Shown here in pieces: positions 32,232 through 43,839 of a stretch of 64,000 nucleotides of DNA; the stretch's first letter is position 1, and every line of letters starts with the position of its first letter. The DNA is from Gracilaria domingensis (Eukaryota > Rhodophyta > Florideophyceae > Gracilariales > Gracilariaceae). The position numbers and the translations under genes were made by a program. The notes under the pieces were generated by a model, which saw nothing but the letters and a program-made list of their open reading frames with translations, had not been told where the DNA came from and did not search any database. The stretch is taken from assembly GCA_022539475.1 (NCBI GenBank), contig VCMS01000118.1:1-64000 (forward strand). Reading direction: 5' to 3'.

Positions 32232-33188
32232 ATGGATCATCGAGAATTAACTTATCTACATCAACTCTTTCAACCATACTACGATCAATTAACACCAAAT
32301 ACCGATAATGAGTATATTCATATCAAGAAAGTCTCTAATAATAGACGCTCCAGATCCATGAAGTCAGAGAATGCTCTGGGTTTATTTCTAGCGCACACAA
32401 GAACGGGAGGATCAAGCATGAACCTCTCGTTAATTTTCGGCTGTACCGCGAGTGTAATGTATTTTCTTATCCGTTTTGGACGGACAGTTGTCATTCGAAT
32501 CTTACGGAGGGACAATCTTGTTCGTGTTTGCATGCTCTCTTCGCAGGAGATTGATGGATACAAAGCCCGAATTAAATGATTTTACCGGTCGCTTCGTGGT
32601 GTGTTCTGCTTCACCGATGGCTTGAAATTAAGGCCTCAAGTGAGTGACGACGATTCTATCCAAAATCGTTACTACAACGGTTGGACTCACGAGTATTACG
32701 TTGGAAACGTTATTGTAATTTCACCTTGTGGTACAATAATCTCATGCGATCTAAATGCGCCAGGTTCTATGCATGACGCATGTATTGCAGAGATTACAGG
32801 TGTTTGCGATGCTCCACAATGTGCGTTTCAAGCACACGGAGGTCTGTGCGTTATTGACGCTGCGTTTTACCAGTCAAGGCATGCCTCCTTAGTGAAGAGC
32901 GGCCATATGTGCGATGGAACTTGCAGAGGGATTTTAGGTGCTGAACAAGCGACATTATTGCGGCAGAGCGCTGAGTGGGGTATGCGTGCGTTTCAGTCCG
33001 CCCCTCCGCGTATTAATGACAGATTGAGGTTCGAAGAAAGAGAAGAGCGAGGTTTACTTCTGCAGAGTCTTGTTCTGATCTTTAACGATCGTACTAGACT
33101 TGTTGGTGTTAACAAAATTAGAACTGTGTTCTTCGAGGCATTGAAGGGGAACCGTTCTAACCTGTTCCCCCAGTTACGTTCAATGTGA
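32232..33188 (+). pseudogene. PIF/Harbinger DDE transposase, copy 1
   Basis: The plus-strand frame is open from 32232 to 33188 except for a TGA at 32577-32579. The catalytic part reads FCFTDGLKL (first Asp), NGWTHEYYVGNVIVISPCGT...APGSMHDACIAE (second Asp) and later RLRFEEREERG (acidic third residue), the HARBI1/PIF pattern. The N-terminal part matches copy 2 (LGLFLAHTRTGGSSMNLSLIFGC versus LGLLLAHTRTRGSTMSLSLIFGC). It is convergent with a Myb-like gene, as in autonomous Harbinger elements, where both proteins are needed for movement. Confidence 0.75.
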
Positions 33189-33248
33189 GGATTATCCTAC
33201 TCTAGCTCACCCGCAGAAGGCAAAGGTTGTTTAGGCTCGTTGGTTCTA

Positions 33249-34394
33249 CTAGGGCGCTGTCCTGTTACGTGGAGAACCACTAGCTCCATCAATCGATTCA
33301 AAACGGCGATCCTCTCTCTCCTCCCTTTTTAGCTCGCGCGCTTCACGTCTCGCCTCTTGCCTTTGCTGTTCCTCCCATATTTCTCGACGCCGACGTTTCT
33401 CTTCTATTACAGATAAGTTATACATTTGGAACATGTCGTTGGTGTTTCGTTGTGCTGCTCGTCTCCCTCGCGTAGCAACCAGCGGATGAGAGTGATAAGG
33501 TGCTCCTTACACAACGTTGTTACCATACCCAGCCTCACCTGCATGGTCATCATCGATGCTGGGCTGTGTACCAAGTGCGTTACCAGTTATAGGCTCCCGT
33601 ACTTAGTCCATTGGTGTTCGGAGATCGCCAGGCACAGCATGGGGAGTAGTTCCCTCCTCGGGGTTTATTCCCGGAATATTAACATCTTCCGTTGCTTCCA
33701 TTGTTTCACAAACAGTTTGAAGGTCTTCATACACTTTCTTCGCCTTTGCGACATCGAGTGGGCAGTGCGGCGCTCCAATAGGCATCTTTGTACAGTGATG
33801 AATGTTGAACTTTCGGCGCAATGACTCCGGCGTTCTCTTGTAATGCCTATACTTCTTCGCGTGCTCCGCTGCCACCAGACCCCATTCTTTGAGGTTCAAC
33901 GGTAGTATGTCTCCAATCAGAGCTAGGAAGTTGAGGTTTTAATCCACCGTAAAACCGTAACCGCGGTGCGGGCGAACACCGTTACCATGTCCACCTCCCC
34001 TTTGCACACGCCGTATCGGAGGCCTTCGCACACTTCCCATCGTGCCCGTGTTGTGGCTGATGCGATCGCGAATAGTGCGTGCTGGTGGTTGCCTCAATAG
34101 TGGCCCTGAATTGGTGGGAACAAATGCGGATTGGCTAGCATGCAGTGCCGAAAGTCGGTCTACCAGTGTCTGCTGGGTTTCACGGGGCTATATCTCATCG
34201 ATTGGAAATTCTTTGCTTATCATAAAAGGTACAGACGCCATTGCAGGTCTCGTTCTCCTTGTCGTTCCCGGAAAATCTGGGACAACTGAACGCAAGTCAT
34301 GGCCCAAGTCGTCTTGCAAGTAGTTTTCCCTCTGTGCAGAGGATGCGCGATCCATAATGTTCGTGGTACGACGTAGCAAATTGGTAGAAGGCAA
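33249..34394 (-). pseudogene. Harbinger Myb/SANT-like protein, copy 1
   Basis: One minus-strand frame spans 34394-33249 with a TAG near 34190, a TAA near 33940 and frame loss after about 33600. GYGFTVD...LNFLALIGDILPLNLKEWG...RTPESLRRKF then PIGAPHCPLDVAKAKK aligns with the intact copy at 61577-62689 and fits the Myb/SANT-like domain (DUF6818-type) found beside Harbinger transposases. A Glu/Arg-rich coiled coil follows (33434-33249). The partner normally binds element ends and recruits the transposase. Confidence 0.65.
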
Positions 34395-36706
34395 TAGAGA
34401 TAGAGTAGGAGTAGATGTTAGAAGATGGATTTGAAAGAACTATCGGAAGGAGAACGAGAGCGGGAATCGTACCTGGCGCGCTAGGCTTTCGGTGTGCTTG
34501 CGGTTCAACACAAGATGATTCGTTTGTTTCGGAATGGAGAGGGTGATCATCATCCATCCCGAAACGAACGCGCGGGAAGAACGACGCGCACCGAGGTGAA
34601 CTCGGAGGAAGGAGGCCGCGCAGCGAGAGCAGCCGATTCGTATTCACTTCGGAAGAGCACGCGCTCAGAAAGTACGTGTTTGCGGCGGGAGCAAAACTCG
34701 GTCAGCGGGGCGAGCACGCTGTAGATCAAAACCCTGCTATGAACGCAAAGGGGAATCTCCACTAGGATGTCCGAGTCCTACTCCCTATGAGGGATAGACT
34801 CAGCGATAGAACCCTCTGTCCGTACTCAAGTCGAGTGACAATTCGGGTGTAAGACCGGAGACGGTGACTAGCAATACCTACAGAGGTGGGATACAAAGAA
34901 CGGCGTGAATCTAGAGATGGAGTGTGATCCGAACCTGAACAAAGGGAAAGAAAAGGGGAGCGTATGAACGGGGGAAAGCTCAGCGTAAAAACCACCGGAG
35001 CGAAGCTACGAATCGTGTCAACCGGCGGGAACAGGTCCGACAGCGGAGCGACGCACTCACAGGCGCCATAAATAAACCCAATACTGGGGCGGAAGCGATA
35101 CCTCAACTACGTGAAAAAGTGCAAACAACGAGACTCAACAGAGTGACAACATCAAGAATCAACAACAAGAACAAAACAAGAAACAACAAGAGACAACCGA
35201 CTCAGTGGTAAAAACAATCAAATATCCAAAGATGGCAAAACAAGTGCTTCCTTAGTGAACCTGAGGGGTAGTAGTGCCGATACCAGTCGTGGTTACTCTC
35301 CTGATGGAGACGTAGACCTACGTAGGCAGCAAGCTACTATAGCCCGATCCTGAACAGGATTCGACTTGAGTGTCGACTCAGTTTTCCATTTACTTGGAGG
35401 CTCCAGGGTGAGATCACCCGAGCATATATACTACTACTATGGCTACGGTGCACACCTCCCGAGGGTTGTACACGTGAACAACCCACTGTCAGGGGGTGGG
35501 GTAATTCCCAACGGGCGTGGCACAAATATCTGCAGGCCAACCTCCACACGTGGCCAACTATTCCACGTACTATGCACTTTCTATAGAGGATTCACCTATA
35601 AAGGCTCCATAAAAACCCTCCGAGAATTGCCCAAAACTAAAGTGAGTTTTCAAAACTTAGCCACATCACTGGCCATCCGTACCATCTCACTATGAGCAAC
35701 ATGATGCATCCGATAGCGGAAAGCAGTTGCTCCACACACGCTGACCGAGTTCGGCTCGGAAACGCGAGCGCAAAGTGAGGCTGACCGATCAAATCGTGAC
35801 TTCGCGCGTCGAACAAAATGAGTTTTTGCGGTTTCAGGGTGCTCCGAATGTTTTGCCTGAATTCAACACTTAAACTTACGGTACGCCGCCACAGAAATCC
35901 GTTAGAAGTTGTGGAGGTTCAAGCCTGCATCCCCCAGAAAGGAGAAATGTTGAATGTTGCCTACGTGCATTTAGGGAGCTTAGAACCGTAGCAAGTCTCG
36001 GTCGACTTGATTGCGGATGATGGACGCACGAGAGAATTATTCCCCAGCCTGCTTAGCTCTCATACAGAGTTCATGGTCGTGGTAGAATCAGGGGTCGCGT
36101 CAATACCGGCGGTGGTGGTCCCATGGTTGTCAATTGCTGAGCCCATTTGAATTTCGGCTGAGCGGGTGTCACACCGACATGACTTTTAACTTCTATTACT
36201 CTAGTTCAGTCCGAAAAAATCGATCAGTGCTTTGAGAAGCGAGCTTCTCGAAGAATAAAAACCCGCAAAGCTGCTTCAAAAATCTAGTTAGGCATTGATT
36301 AGTATTCATCGCAAGTCTATCTTTTTGCGGCATATATCTTTAGTGTCTGGTACCAAGGTGGTGTTGAGGGCCATATCGAAAGCAACATGCAGTTAAGCAC
36401 AACTTATTGCACTCAGTAAATTCCACTGAAGATTTATGGTTCCCGCCCAATAATCGTCGACAGCACGAGAGACGATGCTCTTCCATCAAAGTCCAAGCAG
36501 ACATGCTAAGGTCTGGAAAGCTCATCAGCCGCATGTGATTCAGACGGTACATGTAACAGAACGGCACAAATGCCTGAAGCTAAAGCCAGGGATCCAAAAC
36601 GGCGAGATCTAAAAAGAATAAGAACAGATGACGATCTTCCTTTCGTCAAAGCACCTATAGTCAACAAAGGATCGGAAAAGAAAATGCAGTGGCATTCATC
36701 AAGTAC
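34395..36706. other. no gene recognised; A/C-rich leader-like stretch
   Basis: There is no supportable gene. At 35140-35210 an AACAA-rich tract resembles an untranslated leader of a retroelement. A minus-strand snippet near 36300-36240 (FLKQLCGFLF) echoes the protein at 18501-19784. The rest shows short unrelated frames. Confidence 0.3.
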
Positions 36707-38142
36707 TTAGTTAATGAGCCATGTCACAGCAAAAACAGCAGTGCCAGTTTCGAGGCCGTTTACATGCTCTGCTTTGTCCCATTTGTGGATCAACACTCCT
36801 TGCCAAGACATGTAATGATATATTTTGTGTATCTCTTTTGTCTTCTGCACTGAACATGCAAAAGTTGACTGCACGTCGCGGCAGCCGTGCGCCAATCGCC
36901 ATAATGAGTTGGCTGTATTTTGCGGTACGATGAAAAAGAGGACGGACCCAGCATGTGGTGAGGCGTCGAAGCTGATGATAATATTCGATACCGGGATAGT
37001 AAGGTCGACGACTGCTAAAGGTAACGGAGTGCTGATGATAGACAGTTCCTTCATTTCTTGGTTCGTGATGGTAACTATATATGATGGGAGACCCGGTACA
37101 AAAGACCAGCACGAGACCGCCGGATTTGCTCAGTTTTCATAGTTATGGGCCCAGATACAGGGGTCTTGAATTCAAGCCCTCACTGGTTCAAAAGAGGTTT
37201 CTGTACGCGGCTGCTGTAAGCGCGATGCTGTAAGAGAATGCTCCACTCTTGGGACGTGTCAACGACCTCTGAAGAAAGGAGAAGGAGTATAAGTGATGTG
37301 AGATCCGGTACAGAAGACCAGCACGAGAGCGCCGGATTTGCTCAGTTTTCATAGCAACAAGAGGGTTCGTATCGTGATTGGAGTGTTTAGAAGTGAGGTT
37401 AAGGCATGATAGGAGAGGTCGATTGAGCAAAGACGACCAGATAAACTTACCAATAAGATATTGCCATTCATACTTCTTGCTGGTCTTAGACTTAAAGAGT
37501 TCTTGAAGCCGAGATTGAAGTGCATCAAGTTTGGATCTCATTGGAGAGACAATGCCATGCTCAACATTCCACGTGCATCCAATAAATAGAAGATGCTACC
37601 TCACGACGGTGTGAAATGGACAGGATTGGCTGGGCTTGATCGGTAGCCTGTCCGCTGTGAAAGCTGTTCTCATGATCTTGTAGAGAAGTAGAAGTGCCTT
37701 CTCAGGCCCACTTGAGACAGCAATTCTTATTTCATCAATAATATGCGGAAGAAGAGCGACCTCTTTGGATAGGATAAACGGAGCATTCTCCCGGCAGAAG
37801 GGCAAAAAGAGATTGGGAGCGAGCTAAGGCGGAAGACTGCCGAAAGATGTTAAAGAACTCTTGGAGGAGGAGGCCGGTAAAGTTGTGACTGATAAACATC
37901 GACTAATGGAAGCCCATGGGCATCGATGCTTGGCATGGGCGCAGTTGTGTATGATTTCCGATCTGTTTGCGTATTTGGCGGGATATACGCACGACCAAGG
38001 AAGGTGGGAGGTCTCGAGCGTTGACCTTTTGAAGCGGGAATAGCTTTGGGGGTCTTTGGGGAAGAACAGTACGATGGAATATGTTGGCCTCATCAATAGA
38101 TTTTCGAGAAAACAAAGAAGATGATTTATTTGAAGATTGCAT
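36707..38142 (-). pseudogene. DIRS-like RT/RNase H remnant, minus strand
   Basis: Four frame-broken minus-strand pieces follow the order of the plus-strand copy at 41.5-43.7 kb: FHRTVL...RPCQASMPMGF (38142-37903), PHIIDEIRIAVSS...LYKIMRTAFTADRLPIK (37805-37596, the RT palm box with IIDE for the usual YIDD), YEWQYLIGKFIWSSLLNRPLLSCLN (37541-37188) and SNIIISFDASPHAGSVLFF (37054-36707, first RNase H Asp). The residue-level match to the other copy is clear though diverged. No terminal repeats were found. Confidence 0.65.
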
Positions 38143-38449
38143 CAGCGATGAAGCGCAAGATGCTCATCAGCTCTTCACCTCGTGAGACTGACACGCAATT
38201 GTCGTTCAACGACAAGCTGTGTGGACGAGCGTAAAGCATTGGTAGCGTCTACATTCTGCTTTTTGACTACACGACAGCGACCCCATTCTGATTTTTGAGT
38301 ACACGACAGCGTCTTCATCCTGACTTTTGAAGAGAAGATAATTGGTTGCATCTTCATCCTGATTTTTAATTACGGAACAGCGTCTTCATCCTGATTTTCG
38401 CTCAGACAGCACTGCTTGCGCAGTCTCTACTGGATCATGATCTCTCGTT

Positions 38450-39586
38450 ATGGCCCAACCACTTATCTCGGGTCTTTCAAAGTCTGCAATGGCAATGTTG
38501 CATTCTTTTCATCAGGATCCATCTTCAACCTGTTTAGCGCAGAGGTTTTCCAGATCAATCTCTAACAACATCACAGTCTCTATTGTGAGTGAACGTATGG
38601 AAGCTTCACATCTTTCGACACCGCATTCATCGCATATTTCAGTTGCCACCGCTCCATTTTCGGTTTCCATTAGAAATTTCTGGTTTCCTACTCTATCAAA
38701 TACCCTTTTCAAAGAGAATTCTCTAACTGCTGCTTCGATCAAGCACTCCGAGCAACATAAATATTCCTCCGCCTTGTTAGACTTTATGGATTCACCTACA
38801 TTCAAGTCTACCTCCTCACTAACTCTCGACCCGCGAATTGCCGTTTGCCTTCAGGAACATTTTTCAACGAACCCACTACCAGGAAATAAGCAGCAAATGA
38901 CTAATGTGCTACGTATGCTTCTTATCATCATTCCCTCTCTAAAATCCTACTTTGCTCTATCTCGGAGATGTATTTCTGGATGGAAACATATGAGACCGTC
39001 TTAATCGTCTGCTACTCTTACAAAGGGTCTCTGTTTGGAATTTGTTTTCTATCTCATCTCAAATAACAAGTGCTCTTCTGCTTCGGTTTTACTTATTTTC
39101 TATGGCGCATGTCTGCGAGTTTCTGAAGCCCGCAATCTCAAATGGGAGCACATAACGCTTCCCAGCGATATTAGTCCGGGGCCATACGGATCCGAAGCGG
39201 CAGATGTCAACATTATTGACTCCAAAACCGCACGAAAGACTGGTCGTCTCAAGGTTACCCCAATTACACATCGAGACATAATAACGTTTCTTGTTAGCTA
39301 CCGAGACACAAACCCCTTTCATTCATCATTTGCCCCCAATCTGCGATACTGCGCCTACGTGAAAGCTCTGAACGATGCAGCTGCAGCTTTTGGAATCAAG
39401 AGCGCCAAATTAATCCCACATTCCGCACGCATTGGCAAGGTCACTAAGAATTTCATCAAAGGTGTTTCAGTGGAACAAATTTACATCAACGGGAGATGGA
39501 AGTCTCTTTCTTCCCTACGCTATTATCTTGACAATGGTAAATCGTGGACCCTCAATATGAAAATTTCTGAGCGTCATCAACGTTGA
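38450..39586 (+). pseudogene. DIRS-like tyrosine recombinase, one in-frame TAA
   Basis: From an ATG at 38450 the frame is open to 39586 apart from a TAA at 39002-39004. The catalytic half reads LLIFYGACLRVSEARNLKW (Arg I), LIPHSARIGKVTKNF (H-x-x-R), YINGRWKSLSSLRYYL (Trp and the Tyr nucleophile), so the full R-H-R-W-Y set is present. This arrangement is typical of DIRS/Ngaro retrotransposon integrases. The N-terminal 180 codons are Ser-rich and less conserved. It lies between two RT/RNase H copies and upstream of the plus-strand one, whereas DIRS elements usually place the recombinase 3' of RT. Confidence 0.7.
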
Positions 39587-39599
39587 CTGCGTTCAAGCA

Positions 39600-40240
39600 C
39601 TAACAGTTTCCTTGGATTGCTCCAGCATTTATGAGTTACAACCAACGGCGCTTAGTACCGATATTACAGGCAGTTTGTCACCGCAAATCAGGCCTATCTT
39701 CACCCCATCGATATACTACATAGGCATTTCGATCTTCTATTGTCGATCTTCTATCTTCTCACCACCAAAGTACCTCCTTGTTCACTCGTGCGAAATCTAT
39801 CTTTCTATCATTTCCCCCCGACCTGTCGAAAACTCGTGCAATCAAATATAATTCGTATATCGTATGATTTTCATTTTTTGTTCGGTTCATTTCTATTAGG
39901 CAAAGTCGTGCGTCATTACTTCCTCATTGCATCAAAATTTACTGAGATTCTACTGAAAGCAATTTTTCTAAAAAATTTTGATCCGCTGAAAAGGCCTTGA
40001 GCTTCTACAAAATTTTGCTCAGATACAGAAAGGTAAATGAATATTCAATAAAGGGAAGTTTAACCTGGGTGATCGTAGTCTATATGATGTCCAATCCTGC
40101 GCAACTACCTCAAAGTCATCCTGGGTCATCGTCACAGAAGCCCCCCAATCTGCTGGCATCTCGTACTTACCCCAGGGAGGAGCCCCAACACAAGCCGTCG
40201 CGAGTGCTCCTGTTGCGCCTCCTTCGCAAGAAGTTGTCCC
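39600..40240. other. no gene recognised
   Basis: An AT-rich spacer between the recombinase and gag-like frames. No terminal or internal repeats were identified by eye. Confidence 0.35.
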
Positions 40241-40244
40241 AATT

Positions 40245-41075
40245 ATGGAAGCTCCACCTATCCTAACGCTCCCAGTCCCTCCTCAATTTGGCAAACTTTG
40301 CTCCCAAACGCCAACCTACTATTTGACCAGACTATCTTCAAGCCGACTTCTCTCTAGTTCGCAGAGCGCCACTTCGTCACTGCGATTCACTTTTAGACCC
40401 TTTTTAACAAAAGATCAACTTCTGGCTGACATTTTTTGCCTCCGAGATCTTGAGCTGTCTAAATACCTTCAAACCACCACAGAACACCAAAACACAGATG
40501 CAGAAAACCGTACTACTCTCATGAAAATGAATCCTAATCATGTAATAGATATGGCTCGTAACGATCCTCAGCAGTTGACGAAGCTCATGAACTTCGCATT
40601 GAAAGAGAACCAAGCATGGATGCCTCGCAGCATACCCGAAAGTAATCCATTCGAAGCCGCATCCATTGCCATCTCTTGGTTATTTTCAACAGTTCAGCAA
40701 GTCCCTGTCTCTGCCCCTCATTTGGTACTACAAGTTGCCCAAGCCCTGATACCGAATCACGCTGCACACGCCCCTCGAGCCTTTCAGACACTGCTGTCAC
40801 TCCATGCAGCTCCCCCGGCGCACCATGGACCAGAAAAGGATGACTCAGACAGTGACGATGACTTCCTCCCACTTAAGAAGCTTAAGAAAGTTATTTATGC
40901 GAAGATATTTTCCTTCGGTGTTATCGATTCTCATCAGAGTGCCCTTGCAAACTACCGGGGAAAAGGTTTCAGCTCAATCAACTTCGAGGTGGAGCAGCTC
41001 ATGGGCCCAGCAATTCTTTTACTTCTAACCTCACAAGGATCCGATATTCCCAGTTTCCTCCACAACCACTTCTAG
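40245..41075 (+). CDS. gag-like ORF of DIRS-like element
   Basis: A 276-codon frame from an ATG at 40245. The middle (MNFALKENQAWMPRSIPESN then PFEAASIAISWLFST) is repeated, diverged, on the minus strand at 46800-46585 (RNVPDTNSFEARSKAIFWIF), marking it as part of a multicopy element. It ends with an acidic run (DDSDSDDD) and a basic patch. Protein-like text continues in other frames to 41500, so the true ORF was longer. The role as nucleocapsid/gag is inferred only from its position before RT. Confidence 0.5.
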   Translation: MEAPPILTLPVPPQFGKLCSQTPTYYLTRLSSSRLLSSSQSATSSLRFTFRPFLTKDQLLADIFCLRDLELSKYLQTTTEHQNTDAENRTTLMKMNPNHVIDMARNDPQQLTKLMNFALKENQAWMPRSIPESNPFEAASIAISWLFSTVQQVPVSAPHLVLQVAQALIPNHAAHAPRAFQTLLSLHAAPPAHHGPEKDDSDSDDDFLPLKKLKKVIYAKIFSFGVIDSHQSALANYRGKGFSSINFEVEQLMGPAILLLLTSQGSDIPSFLHNHF

Positions 41076-41530
41076 CATTGGAGGTTTCCAATTCAGGGCA
41101 GCCTCTACCATCCGAAATGGAGACCCTCAGCCTCAAAAGAATGATACACTTAAAAATGCTTATCCATGACTCTCCAAAGCAAGCCTTAGAGCTAAGGCCT
41201 TCCCTGGAAGTCGGTCTGAGGCGTCTATATGCCATCCTCAGAGCAGAACAAGATGTCTAATCCGACCTGCACACAGACAAACAGGATGCCTTGGACGAAG
41301 CACTGAACATTTTGGAAACAGCTCCCCTAGGCACTATCCGAGCCCAGGACCTCGAGCCCAGGACCTCGACGAAATTGTAAACAGGAACATATCCTTGCAA
41401 AAGAAACTTTTTTTGGCCACAAAATTCATTCAGGAGCCAATTTCAAGCGACGAAACAACACCAGGAAGTCAAATCGTCAAGAAAAATCGAACAGTGAGAC
41501 CCAGAACGAGAAAGAGCGACCAAGCCGAAA

Positions 41531-43682
41531 TTGACAACAATCACTCAATTCACTCTTCTCTCTCCTATTTCTTCGGCAGAATCTAGTGAAACTACTATAT
41601 TAGAACGTGCCCCTCTTGCAGCCCTCTCAAACCTTTACCTTTGCCCCACATCGTCAATGAGTACGCTAAAGCCTCCTAAGTATATCACGAAGCCTAAAAA
41701 GACAATGAAATCTAATGTCAGAAGTCGGATCTCCTTCTATCGACCCAGCTCAGAGGCTTTACAACTTGCGATCAACTTTTTCAGCTTCTGCTGCGAAACC
41801 AAACCCCTTGTCACACCGCTCCATCACTCCAAATTCTTTTCAAACATGCTTCAAGTGCATTCCCTCGAGGCGAATTCAAACGAAGTGATGCCTCTCGTAT
41901 CGCCTTACCAAATGGCAGAGATCCTCCGAGGCCATGAGACTCCTCCCATTGGACTTCTCGTATTCCTACAGAAGTGAGAACTCTCATTGCCGATAATGAC
42001 AGTCTTGAATTTCATTCCAGACTCTGACATATCGTCTTGTCGGCGAACCACGCAACGAATCTACTCAAACCTGTCACACATGGTTCAAGAAAGGAATTCC
42101 TTTCCCTTCTCAATCGAATGCACACTTCGGGAATGATATCATGGTCTATTGTTTCCGAGGAAGACACCCTGTACTCGAAGATGGCAGATATAATTCAAAT
42201 GACACTCTTCGCTGTCTCGAAGTCTCCAACTGAAGATCGCCTCATTTCATGGTCCCGAATACAAAATCAGCTTCTTCGTGATCCGCCGTACACATCCCTA
42301 CCGGACCCGAGTCTGATTGAATCTATTCATGCCGACAAGTATCTCCCAGCCATATATTTTGATGTGGCCAACATGTTTCATAAAACTGTACCCCCTACTA
42401 TTCTTTCCAGGCTCTCTTCTCTTCCAAGGGTCCTGGCTTCAGAGATCCCACCCTCTCTGGCGGAAAAGATCTCAGCCTTCCGTGAAAAGGATATCACCGG
42501 CGGTATGCTTCTCACACCATGTCAGGCTTCTATTCCAATGGAATTTAAGAGGTCCCTTTACATTAGACATACGTTTTCTGAGAAGGTATTGCAGGAATTG
42601 TTCCACATCTTCCGCCGATCTCGAATTGCACCAAACCTTATCAACCAACTGGTTCCTTTCTGTCGCGACTTCTCATCCTTTCACCTCAGAAAAGAGGCTC
42701 TACTATTGTTACGCATTATAGATGATGTTTCAATCATCGCCGCAAATTGGCCATTTGATGCTCTTTTTCTGCTATACAGAATCCTGAGGACCATGTTTGA
42801 AGCCGCTAAGCTTCCGATCAAAAGATAGAAGTCATTCCCCTTTGAACGAGTCCTGAAAAAGAATCTCCCCTTCATCGGCTGTAATTGGGATCTTGAACAG
42901 GGCATTATCTCTCCCCAGCCTAGATTCAAGAACATGCAGTCTATCCTGGATCCCCTTTTCTCTGCTGCGCAAGTCAAATCCCATACATGGCAGTCGGTTA
43001 TTGGGAAGCTCACTTGGCCGTCCTTGCTCAATAGACCCCTACTATCATGCCTCAACTCCGTTTTCAAACGATTAGAGGTACCAAAAAAAGCAATCATCAG
43101 CATTACGGTTGCTTGCAAAGAAAAACTTTCTTTGCTAATTTCACTTCTCCCAATGGCTTTCGTCGAACCATCGCTTTCTATTTCAACGCTTGTGGTCACC
43201 TTTGATGTATCTCTGATTGCAGGCGCAGTAATGGTGTCTGAAGTGGAGCCAGAGATCGCAGCAGAGCTGTGGGTTCTGTCATAATGGCTTAAGTACATGA
43301 AAAACACCCAAGGGTGCACTTCACATTTACCCAAGCAAATTGTTGGCATCTACCCGAGTATTCATTGGAGAACAGTACTTGTACACACAGATGGAAAAAA
43401 GAGGAGCATATAAACTGCTTGGAAGCAGCGACAGCTGTTTTGGCATAAAGTTGGCTCAGTAATCAAAGACAGTGTCATTGCAGATGTGTTTTCTTTACTG
43501 ATTCTATGGTTTCACTAGAAGCCATTGCTAACGGGCGACCATCCGCCGTGCAAATGTTGGTTCGTCGCCGTCGATTTGCTGCTATGAGTCTTGTTTCTAG
43601 TATAAGGCTGGCATTTCTTTACATTCCGACAAACCGTAATGCAGGTGACAAACCATCCTGGCCATGTCTGACTAATTTGTGA
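41531..43682 (+). pseudogene. DIRS-like reverse transcriptase/RNase H, decayed
   Basis: The RT region lies mainly in the frame 42037-42828 and continues past a TAG to 43284: CQASIPMEFKRSLY, LLRIIDDVSIIAANWPFDAL (palm box, IIDD for YIDD), LPIK...PFIGCNWDLEQG, TWQSVIGKLTWPSLLNRPLL. RNase H starts at ISTLVVTFDVSLIAGAV; its later part is in a shifted frame to 43682 (FFTDSMVSLEAIANGRPS, IPTNRNAGDKPSW). The order gag-RT-RNase H and the neighbouring tyrosine recombinase support a DIRS-group element. Several stops and shifts make it inactive. Confidence 0.7.
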
Positions 43683-43839
43683 AGAAGATCGAAATCGAGA
43701 AGTTTAAGCTCGATGATGTGGGATGGGAATCAGCATTTGTCCCATGAAGAGATTCTGTTCTGCCCTGAGCCATGCTCTTGTGCGTCGCGTACGAGCCTCA
43801 TTGGCTTTCACCTCTCCCTATTACCGGACAATAAAGATC

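Noticed and set aside
31700-34800. Ends of Harbinger copy 1 matching GGGAACATTCG
   Set aside because: No such sequence was found on either side, so copy 1 either has diverged ends or is truncated.
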